Below, in pieces: positions 48,720-58,215 of a stretch of DNA of 64,000 bases (within the stretch, counting starts at the first letter, position 1; the number at the start of each line of letters is the position of its first letter). The position numbers were made by a program, and so were the translations under genes. Under the pieces are notes generated by a model, which did no database searches, was not told the origin of the DNA, and worked only from the letters and a program-made list of their open reading frames with translations. The stretch is from Dryococelus australis (lineage: Eukaryota > Arthropoda > Insecta > Phasmatodea > Phasmatidae): NCBI GenBank assembly GCA_029891345.1, contig CM056994.1, positions 59,985,251-60,049,250 of the forward strand. The letters are read 5' to 3'.

Positions 48720-49647
48720 TGTAATAAACAATGCAATTACTGCGACAAGTTTTTCAGTAAAAGTTGCAATGCTCACTATCATAAACAGAGCGACTGTAAA
48801 AAGGCACCAACCTCTAGAATACAGACAGGTGATATATTTGGTGCGACATTTGGTAGAGGTGATAATCTAAATAGACATACTGGTACTTGTAAAGGTACTG
48901 TACTTTGCTTGACACGAGAAGGCACATCAAGTCCAGCCTTCCTGCTGATTCGTCATGTGCACTAATGCTACTTCGAGCACCTATATCATTACACAGACCT
49001 GCATGGTGCCCCAAACCAATGTGTGAAGATGGGACCATGAGTGGTGCAGAGCATGGGGCATACAGATCGACAGACATGAAAAACACTCCTGCGCAGATAT
49101 CATGTAAAGCAAAAAACGAAGCTACTACCCAGGATGTCGAGAACATCAATGTGATCTCCAAGTCCACTAAGAACGATAATGGGATCTTCAAGTCTGCTGG
49201 TGATGACGTGACAACATCTACAAAGCGAAAGCGAAGGTGCTGATATCTACTCAACACAAAAGAAGAACATAGATGTGGTTATGTATAATGTGACCCCCAA
49301 GTATGCTGCGAACTGTAATGTGACTTCCACATCTGTTGGGATCAACCATGTGGCCTCCAAGTCTACTGGTGATGATGTCCCCTTCATAAGCAAAGTGAAA
49401 GAATGTTGCTGAGACCTACTCAACTCGGAAGAAGAACATAGATGCAGCCATGTATCGTAAACTGTCTGCGAAGTATGACGGGAAGCCTGGCTACTCGGAA
49501 GACCCCAATGACCTAGTTGATAGACTACGATGGTTGGTTTCATTGCAGAGAGGGGGATATCTGTTTGTCAACGGAGAGATAAATTCTATTATGGATGGAC
49601 TCAGTGCTGGAGGATGTTGTACATTGAAGGTTACTTACGGTGTATGA
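48720..49647 (+). pseudogene. Virus-like ORF with C2H2 fingers, basic repeats and C-terminal module
   Basis: Three frames together cover one decayed protein. First, a finger-like QCNYCDKFFSKSCNAHYHK with a distal Cys (from 48729), then a second finger whose two Cys are lost (GRGDNLNRHTGTC). After a shift, a Lys/Thr-rich stretch ends TSTKRKRRC (to 49243), and this segment is tandemly repeated to about 49445. Last, from 49450, comes the module YSEDPNDLVDRLRWLVSLQ with INSIMDGL, ending about 150 bp before the right inverted arm. The layout suggests a DNA-binding structural or regulatory protein. The function is unknown. Confidence 0.6.
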
Positions 49648-49799
49648 GTGACTGTAATTACAGACTTTGGTATGTGAGTGTGTATAAGTGTAAGTCGTGG
49701 TCTAGTTATGAGTGGTGGTTTCGTTTCAGTCGGTTCATAAGGGGGGAGGGGGGGGGTCGTTTGACTACAATGGTCTGGCATGGTTTATATTGTGTGTGT

Positions 49800-52785
49800 G
49801 GGGGGCTCATATTTTAAAGCAGAGTGCCCCTCCCTGACCCCTCCCTTACCACCCTCCATGGACATCCCTCCATGGCCCTCCCTGACCCCTGTTATTATTA
49901 CATGCTTCGGTACACAAGTGCAGGGCAGAGATACTGTTGAGTGCATAAGCTCATGTTAAAATATTTTTTTGCTGCTTTTGTCTCAAACAGTTAAAAAAAA
50001 AAGGGTCGGTACATGAGTATGGGTGGGCGACAGAGTATGACTTTCTGTAATTGCAGATCGTAGAGAGCATAATATGTCATATACAGGCATTTCATGGGCA
50101 GTAGGACCAACGAATGTCTGCAGGTGTGTCAGCATGTGCTCTCGATGGGAATCAAAACTACAATACCTTATTTAATCGAGTAGGGTATAGAATAAACATG
50201 TGCCAGGTGCAGGGATTTGGGTAGGTATTTTTTTCCTTTCATGTACTGTAGGGGACGACATGAGTAGCATACAGAGCAATGTATATGACTATCTCTGATT
50301 GTGTGTGTGTGATAAGCTTGGTATGCGAGTGCAGGTCGGGAACTTACGGTAATTATTACCACTATTGTATGCAGCATGACAGCTTTAATGTCGACCTGCG
50401 ATACCTCGAGGTTGGATTCAGATTACATGAATTGTTAAATTTCAATACTGGTAAGCACTTTGCCAACGGGGTGGTGGTGGTGATGTAGTACTTTGTTGCT
50501 ATCGATCATGCACGGAAAGGCAGGACCAGTCATTGTGGTCTCTGCTTCCAGCGAGGTCACATAGTCGACGAGGATGACGATGACGACATGGTGAGATGTA
50601 TTTGTGGCCTACATGTATTCACTTCTTTACCAGTTAAGGTAGGTAATAATTCATTTTTGTAATAGGATGCTTGTCGTTCTAGCACATGTTGTATGTGCGG
50701 GGGTCTTGGCTGTCTAGTGATGACTGTGTATTCATTGCATGTGACATCTCATTACATATGTACATACATTTACATGTCATACACTATTCAAAGGTCCAAG
50801 GCCAGTGGTACTGACCGACTGTCTGGAAGTAAGTATGCTGTTACATGTGTGCTTGGGGGATCGGCACGCAGCAAGTCGCTGGTGCTTTGCCGGATGGTGG
50901 CGAGCACTCGAGGATGTATGGTCAGGGGCGATGTAGGCAGATGGAGGGGGAGGACAAGGGATGGAGATAGAGGGCGAGGATGAGTGGAAGGTCGAGGTAC
51001 TGAGGGCTGAGAGCGAGCGAGGAAGTGGAAGTGTGTATTTGACCAGGCAGTGTCACTGAGGGGACAGGAGAGACATAGGGGATTAAGAACGGGTAGACAT
51101 GCAGGCCGATATGTGTATGAACGTCCCTTCTCGCCATCGGAGGTTATGCATGTATTATTATTTTGGTGGTTTTTCCCCCAAAGCTTCATAACCTACAGCC
51201 TTATATCATAGTTTTGGTTGATATCTAGTTATGAATTAGGCGATGATAACTCAAATGGTTCGGAAATTATGGCCAACTATGATTATAAGTTGGCATAGTA
51301 TGTATATACTTGTCCCTATGACCCTTCTCTTCGTCGTGGTGGATCTCTATGTTGTGAATTTGCCAACTATAACTCAAATGGTTCGGGAATTTCATCCAAC
51401 TATTCTTATACACTGACATTGTGCATACTTGTCCCTGTGACCCCTCTCCTAGCCATGGTGGATGTCTATGATATGAATTTGAGAACTATAAATTGAAACA
51501 GTTCAGAAATTACAGCCACCTATGATTATAAGTTGACATTGGGCATCATTGTCCCCATGACCCATCTCCTAGTCGGGGTGGGTGCCTATGCTATGAATTG
51601 ACTACTATAACTGAAATGGTTCGGAAACTATAGTCAACTGTGCTTATAAGTTGATATCGGGCATACTTAACCCTGCGACCCTCCTCCTAGTCGTGGTTGA
51701 TGCCTATGTTATGAATTTGACAACTATAACTTAAATTGTTCAGAAGTTACAGCCAACTATGCTTATAATTTAACATGGGGCATACTTGTCCCCATTAACC
51801 TTCTCCTAGTCGTGGTTGATGCCTATGTCATGTATTTGACGAATATAATTTAAATGGTTCAGAAATTACAACCAACTATGCTTATAAATTGATATGTGGC
51901 ATATTTGACAACACGATCCTTCTCCTATTCATGTATGATCTATGTTATGAATTTTATGACTATAACTTAAATGGTTCGGAAATTACAGCCACCTAAGCTT
52001 ATAAGAGGACATGTGGCATATTTGACTGAGCGACCCTTCTCCTAGTCTGGGTGGATACCTATGCTATTAATTTGACATCTATAACTTAAACAGTTCAGAA
52101 ATTACAGTCAACTATGCTTATAATTTAACATGGAGCATATTTAACACCACGACCCTTCTTCCAATCGTGGTTGATGCCCATGTTATGTATTTGACATTTG
52201 TAATTTAAACAGTTCGGAAATTATAGCCAACTATGCTCATAAATGTTATGCACACACACAGCCTTAAGGGGAGCGGCAGTGTTACACGAGATCCGATCGT
52301 TCGCGATGCCTTGATGCCCCACGACCGCCGCAGGCGTGGTGCTTGCCACCAAAGTGGTTGACGTCCTCTGCTGGTCGACAATTGTCCTGGGTAAACATAG
52401 GTCGGCGATACCAAGATGGCCAACTAGAATGATTTCTCAGTTTGGCAGGAATTTATTATTTTCCGATCGATTCCACCCCAATGTGCAAACCACCACCATA
52501 CTGTGCAACCTGCCCGGATCATGTTAATTAGCACTGTCTGCCAAGATGGCTTCCGACAGTGGGAGGGAAATTTGGTAAATTTGAGGGAAAACAGAGAAAA
52601 AGTGAGGTTTTCGTACACGAAATTTACCTTTTTGGACGGGAAAAAGGGAAAAAAGGGAAATTCTGCTCTTGGTGTCCGCAATGCGATGCCTGAAATTATG
52701 CTAATTAGGCTCTGCGTGTCTGCCACCTGATGCCTGGAGGTCCAGAAACAAACATCTTTTTTATACTACTAATATCCCTTTTCCC
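49800..52785 (-). repeat. Right arm of the large inverted repeat
   Basis: Reverse copy of the left arm, longer because of extra 120-bp units. Pyrimidine/purine-skewed blocks near 50900-51130 correspond to 44930-45200. Confidence 0.85.
51190..52260 (-). repeat. 120-bp tandem array, right arm (about nine units)
   Basis: AAATGGTTCGGAAATTA-type marks at about 51252, 51379, 51495, 51615, 51734, 51854, 51970, 52088 and 52208, spacing 116-127 bp. Confidence 0.9.
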
Positions 52786-52808
52786 CTCCCAAAAAATCCC
52801 CTTTTTTC

Positions 52809-52811
<3 letters not shown>

Positions 52812-52842
<31 letters not shown>
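52812..52842. repeat. A homopolymer
   Basis: About 30 A residues just outside the right arm, with 'CCTTT' before it. Confidence 0.85.
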
Positions 52843-52844
<2 letters not shown>

Positions 52845-53690
52845 CAACAAATCTGTTAAAAGCTTACATGAAAATTCATTTTTAAAAACTTTAATTTCTG
52901 GAGGTCCTCCCAGCACTACATCCAGCAGATGAATGTTTGCCTCACCCCCACTCCCCCCACCTATACTCCTTCTATCAAATGCCACCATATTTGTTTCTTT
53001 TGTACTACATTTGTTTATATGTAACTGGAGGTGGCCATATTTGTTTTTTTTTGTTCGTCAGTTGTTTATACATGTTACTAGAGGCGGCCATATTTGTTTT
53101 TTTCGTTCGTCAATTGTTTGGATGCTGATGTCTTGGTAGGCGACCACCATCTTGGTAGACAGCACCTGTCCACCATCTTGGAAGCAAGTGCCCATTAGCA
53201 ATTGAACTTTGACCTTTGACCCTTTACTTATGACCTTGGCATTAACCCAATGACTGTGAATGACCTTGAAAACAAAAACTGGAAAAAAAAAAATCATAAA
53301 CGTCAGCAATCATAATACATTACAGACCACCGCCACCATGTTAGATGAAGGCTACATCAACCTCGACCCCATGACCTTGAATGACATTGTTAACAAAAGA
53401 TCGTGAAAAATACATAAAATTCAACAAGCATATTGTGTTACTGTGTAGCATGTCGATGTCTCGATTTCACTGCCAAGCGAGCTGTCGGCTCTTATAGACA
53501 TAAAAACTTGCAATTGTCGATCCTATTAAAAAAAAAATATTATCCTACATCCATGATGCAGGACTTTGACTACATGCTTAATATATTTAATATTTTTAAT
53601 ACATATGTTTTGTTAAAAACTGTAAGGCCGATACAAGGATACAATGCACAAAAATAAAGAAAAAAATCACTTTTCATTAATAATAATTTA
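52843..53690. other. Non-coding DNA between inverted arm and virus-like remnants
   Basis: Short repeats of 'GGCCATATTTGTTT' and 'TGACCTTGA' occur (53020-53390). No gene. Confidence 0.5.
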
Positions 53691-53756
53691 TTGTTATTTA
53701 TAATTACATTTTCAGAATAATGTAGTTCATCACATCATCTGATACAAGCCCGATCC

Positions 53757-54100
53757 TTAATGTTCTCTTATGATCGAAACCACCTCTCTCATGTTCGAGT
53801 AATCCCCACATTGTGGCTTATCAAATACATATATAAGTCTGTCTACAAGTTTGTTGGGATCTTCGGTAAACATATAGTAAGTATAACTGGTGTCTTCTCG
53901 CGCCTTCGCATCACTAGTCGAAGGAAACGCGTTGCGGAAATGTTTGAAAACAACGAGGGAATCATCGTCGTCTTAAACACTATCACTGCCGTCATAGTCA
54001 TCATCAATGTTGTCTTCATAATCGTTCACTTCCTGCTTCATTCTTAATATCAAGTTTACTTGTCTTTGTAGCAGGAGTTGTATGTGCATCAGTATTTAGA
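53757..54100 (-). pseudogene. Virus-like ORF: acidic segment plus C-terminal module
   Basis: Reading minus from about 54100: an acidic stretch (VNDYEDNIDDDYDGSDS, stop, DDDDS), then SLVVFKHF and the module FTEDPNKLVDRLIYVFDK followed by MREVVSIIREH and TAA at 53757-53759. The in-frame stop (complement of 53973-53975) breaks it. The 3' flank (AATAAATTATT, TGTAGTTCATCA on the plus strand) is shared with the fragments at 21.55 and 29.72 kb. It lies downstream of the ATPase in the same direction. Confidence 0.6.
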
Positions 54101-54299
54101 ACTGATGACCGTTTATATTTAAGTTTTTCGACTTCACGCGAACATCTTGCAAGTGTACATTCCGCACAAACCGACTACTGCACTCATTCTGTCATTAGAA
54201 TTAACAGTGTCGTCATAATCGTCTGTGGAAACAGTACCCATCTATGCAGCAGGAGGTATTGATGACTTCACTTGCTGGCTCCCAGTAGACGAACCCTCT

Positions 54300-54905
54300 C
54301 GGCAGACAGCGATGAACTGATCGAACCCACACCTGTACCTTCCTTTCTGTAACATAAAGTCCTTGACGATTGTCAAAACCCATATTTCCCTTTCCAGCAC
54401 AAGGAACTCATATCTATGAAATCTGATAGAGTCATGTCCGTATTAACATGATCATCGTAAACATGATGTAAATTTGTATCGTCCATGCGAAACAGCACCA
54501 ACACATTAGAATTGTCGCGAAGCAGTTGGTTTTGGGTATGCGCGAATAAGTCTGGCCAAGGAATACACAGTCCACATTCGCGTGTCATCCCATGGTAATG
54601 TATTCTTGAATGCAAGTTTGTTTCTCGCAGGCAATGTCATCGAAGAAAAATATCAAGTTTCGCAGTGCTTCGCTCGGAGGTACGATGGTTTCGTTACCAT
54701 TGCATGGGAAATAACACATATCTTCCGCAGCATGCAGTACACGTGCCAATCGCCGGTATTTCGGTCACTGGAGCGATTTTGAATGTAGGTACACGTTCTA
54801 GAAGCAAAGGCCATTCTCTTCTTCTAGTAGGATCAGTTGGACGCACGTCTTGCCGCAACCTGATGGTCCCGCGATGATGCACCTCACTGTATTCGGAAAT
54901 AGGCT
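54300..54905 (-). pseudogene. Packaging-type P-loop ATPase of a virus-like DNA element, decayed
   Basis: Such ATPases pump DNA into capsids. Walker A GPSGCGKT is encoded at 54846-54869. The same frame gives ENGLCF, then stops at 54798 and 54765, Walker B FFFDDIACEKQ (GAT GAC at 54636-54641), a stop at 54585, and CVFLGQTYSRIPK (sensor-like Gln). A frameshift near 54530 leads to LLRDNSNVLVLFRMDDTNL and MSSLCWKGKYGF (to 54373). A third frame gives KGRYRCGFDQF near 54300. The spacing of these motifs matches the A32/FtsK-HerA-like ATPases of Polinton/adintovirus-like elements (recalled, not searched). At least three stops and two frameshifts make it non-functional. Confidence 0.7.
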
Positions 54906-55099
54906 TCCATGTCGCGATTCGTAAATAAATCATCTTCATCTTCAGTATAAATGCGTATGGATAGAGTAATATCTTGTTTGACGATCTGTGTGTTACCACT
55001 GCAATTTTCTGGAGCAGGTGGAGCAAGTGGAGTAGGTGGAGATTGCACAAAATCAGTACTACAAAATTTATAAAGTTGCGTTAAAGCATCACTCCAATA

Positions 55100-55440
55100 A
55101 AACTACCCCTTGCAGAATTTGCATTCAAAAGCCACAGTCTAACTTTTCATTCCGCATCGTTATTTCATGTCGTCGTAAATTTTGCAAAACTGTAAATTAT
55201 TTACCACAGTAGCGACAAAGCAGTTGCATCATTGGCATTTTACGTCCATACTGTTCCAAGTCTAGAATGATACTGAAACGAAAATGTATAAATAAGTGTA
55301 TGTATACTTTTCTTACCCTCTCATGCCAACGTACATTTTGAAAATAGGTGAAAACTCGATCGCAGAATCGGCAAAGGCGACAACCAGTTAGCGGTGATGC
55401 AAGTCACAGCCCATGGTCGTCGAGGTCAAAAGGCAGCCCT
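55100..55440 (-). pseudogene. C2H2 finger-coding segment, minus-strand arm of an inverted duplication
   Basis: Minus-strand frames give fingers CRFCDRVFTYFQNVRWHE (from about 55385) and LCRYCGK-stop-FTVLQNLRRHE (about 55170-55230), then a third partial finger (ECKFCKG) near 55130. Several stops are present. It is followed on the minus strand by the ATPase, so it probably belongs to the same element. Confidence 0.6.
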
Positions 55441-55640
55441 CTGTATTCACAATTCATCTTCGTGGTGTGGGAGCACTCTAAGAAAACCGAAATACTCGTT
55501 CGCATTAGAAGAAAACATGAAGTTACAAAATTTATTTTATACGTAATAATTATGTATATCCTAATATTATATATAATTCTTTAAATAGTTATGTATGTTC
55601 GTATGTTATATATAATGATGTATATTCCTGTCTTATGATA

Positions 55641-55995
55641 GTACCTGCATGTTTTCATCTGCCTTCTGACCTCGACGACCATGGGGCTATGACCTGCATC
55701 ATCGCTAACTGGTTGTCGCCAGTGCCTATTCTGTGATCAAGTTTTCACCTATGTTCAAAATGTACGTTGGCATGAGATGGCGAGAATGGTGTAAATACGT
55801 TCCTTTTATACATTTTTGTTTCAGTATCATTCTAGACTTGGAACAGTATGGGTGTAAACAGTTACAGTTTGTCGTTTCTGTGGTAAAGCATTTACAGTTT
55901 TGCAGAATTTACGACGACATGAAATAACGACCTGCGGAATGAAAAGTTCGATTGTGTACATTGTTCTGTGATACGACACCTCACCGTGCATTTTA
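55641..55995 (+). pseudogene. C2H2 finger-coding segment, plus-strand arm of the inverted duplication
   Basis: Fingers CLFCDQVFTYVQNVRWHE (about 55712-55765), CRFCGKAFTVLQNLRRHE (about 55874-55927) and a partial FDCVHCSV.RHLTVH (about 55950). The first two are intact, unlike the minus-strand copy. The stretch between them begins GGTGTAAAT and ends TTTTTGTTTCAG, intron-like in both arms. DNA-binding role inferred only from the fingers. Confidence 0.6.
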
Positions 55996-56188
55996 TGTAA
56001 GGAGCATAAATTATGCCTATGTACTTCGCAGCATGGTTCCTAAAGTGGTCTCATTGGCTGTGTATAAGGACAAGGGAGAGTTTTATCAGAATGCTTCCAT
56101 TTCCCCTACAGGGTAGCATTCCAAAACTGTACTCTCCAAGTAAACTTTTCAATTTGGCTGTTCCAAAATACTTCGATTAACTGTTTTA

Positions 56189-56389
56189 CTTTCTCTGGGC
56201 AGTGTACCAAAACTGCAGAGTAATTACTTTGAACATCTTGCCAGGGTGAAACTTTTACATGCACTATTTCAGGGAGGAACGAAGGGTAAACAGAAAATGG
56301 CGGGATGTTTAGTAGAACTGAACAAAATGAAAGGAAATGTGGATATTCTGGTTACAGACACACACGGGGGATTTTTAAATGACGAGTGA
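56189..56389 (+). pseudogene. Unidentified coding relic, 66 codons
   Basis: A well-formed frame, LSLGSVPKLQSNYFEHLARV then KLLHALFQGGTKGKQKMAG and VELNKMKGNVDILVTDTHGG, ends at TGA 56387-56389. An adjacent frame upstream (about 56113-56178, SIPKLYSPSKLFNLAVPKYF) appears to be the preceding part after a frameshift. The leucine spacing looks like a helical protein. I do not recognise the family. It lies just downstream of the plus-strand finger segment. Confidence 0.4.
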
Positions 56390-57845
56390 TAAAACTCGGT
56401 ATTTCTATTTAAAAGCTTATTTTTATATAGGTCGCATTTTAAGACGTAATATTTATGATTAATTTATGGAAAGTAAAGCTGTTTATTTATATGGCGTATA
56501 TTACGAATTTGTTGAAAAATAAAAAATTGGGAAAATGATAAATATGTTTTAGAATTTACGATGGTTGATTGATAGGTATATAACCTATTTGTAGAGCTAG
56601 TGATTTATCCCGAAAAATAATTGGTACACGGTAGACTTTAATACTATAAGCACCCAACAGCAGTTTGTCTATTGCTGTTGGTTGCTGTCTGCTTGAGAAG
56701 ACGTTTTCATATTTGACCGCGCCACTCAGAATTCGGCAACATCGACACGGCTCCTACGTGATTCGTGTGCAGACAGTTAAACACGTGCCAAAAAGTAATT
56801 CAGCTAATCAAGATAGGTAAACGACCCTAAAATGTTTTGAAATACAACTTATCTTGAAATATTCTCGCGAAATTTCAGTACCCCTACCTATTTGTAAACA
56901 CAGAAGGCTTCCTACATCATGCTCGTTCCAAAACCACATTCGCTCTTACTTTCCTCAGCTGCTGCTCTCTGTTACTTTACTCTTGGAGTAACGTTATGGA
57001 ACGCCGCCCAGCAACATTCTGTCGCATATCCTACTCCACCTCGTTCCACATAGGATCCTTGTTCAGGCTGGCCGGGAACAAGACGTGTGTCACTCCGCTA
57101 GGACAATTGACTCGTCGTGACGTCGGCCTTCCCTATGTATCCATATGGAAAATATCGCATCAACGTAACACTATCTACGAATACGTTTTTTCATCTCACG
57201 TATGTCTCTGACGTTTTGCAAATAGCTAATTTTAACTCCCCTGTTTTTTAAACATTAGTTCATAAGCATTATTACCTTTACTAGCCCATTTGTGTTTGAA
57301 CCGGAACTACAGGATCATCGGGTTTGAGCAGCAACGGGTAGGGATATTTCTAAAGGCTATTTGGAAATTCGAAAGTACTCAGCGAACTTCAGTTGGTGAG
57401 GCGGAATCACCTCTTTCCCGTCTTCCTTCCCCCGATTAGCCAACCGGCATTGAAGCTGGGCCGTCAGAAAGCCCAATACGTATAATAAAGTGAAATGTTC
57501 TATGTATCCGCGTACGCAGCGGGCTAACAGATGCTGACTCACCTGAAGTGGCAGGCTCGTATCTCCAGTGGCAAGGCGTGCTAGTCGCTGTACAGTGCAA
57601 GTCAGTGGCTAAGGACCACCAGACTGCGCCGCAGGATATTGCGCAGCGTTGTGACGATGCGACAGCTGAGGGTCTGCGCGCTTGCAGGCGTGTCCGGGTC
57701 GTACTTAGTCACCAGTGTCACAACAGGGCGAGAAATCTGATCGTAAATACACTTCACTTTGTGTACTTAAAGGGCTCCCTGGTTGTCATTTAGGCCATGT
57801 TGTAAGCAGCCGTATCCATTTTACTTTTCAAGAAACTACGGAATA
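56390..57845. other. Intergenic DNA
   Basis: AT-rich to 56980, mixed after. Short frames at 56996-57211 and 57548-57793 have no domain. No repeat with a partner in the window. Confidence 0.4.
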
Positions 57846-58215
57846 TTTCAGTGTAAAGGCTCTTCACGGTAAAATGAGCACTTTTGAAAGCCCTGCTTAG
57901 GATCTACTTGTATACACATAGTGTATCCTTCCGCCTTATGTAAAATTAACTTTGCCACAGGCTTCATCACTTTATTTAAGCGTCGATCAAGTGAAACTGA
58001 GAAATTATTAGAAAAGTATATATTTTAGTAATCTTCTCATTTTAAAATTTCGATGCATTAAAAAAAAAAACCGTAAGAGAAAGAAATAACAGTTATCACA
58101 AATGATCACCTAACAGTTTTTATTTGTCGTTAAGTTGTGGGACTACTTTTCCTCCATCGTTACCAACATTACTGGGCTAATGCCACTCAGTGCATCCGTA
58201 TATTTTCAGGAGAGA
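57846..58215 (-). mobile_element. TA-flanked MITE, long form (family A), right end truncated
   Basis: Starts AAAGGCTCTTCACGGTAAAA and continues through CCTTCCGCCTTATG and CCATCGTTACCAACAT. It is lost after CACTCAGTGC. Confidence 0.8.

Larger units (their letters stand above)
43895..52785. mobile_element. 8.9-kb element with very long inverted terminal repeats and a virus-like core
   Basis: The left arm (43895-46240) and right arm (49800-52785) match in reverse through outer GC-rich, 120-bp array, pyrimidine-rich and inner non-coding blocks. The 3.6-kb centre carries broken plus-strand coding sequence with C2H2 fingers and the C-terminal module seen at 21.6, 29.8 and 53.8 kb. Long terminal inverted repeats flanking such genes are typical of Polinton/adintovirus-like DNA elements (family knowledge). 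No target duplication was identified. Confidence 0.6.

Noticed and set aside
44897..51189. Pro/Thr/His-rich and Arg/Gly-rich frames in the inverted arms as genes
   Set aside because: They come from pyrimidine/purine-skewed repeat DNA present in both arms and are not shared as proteins between the arms.
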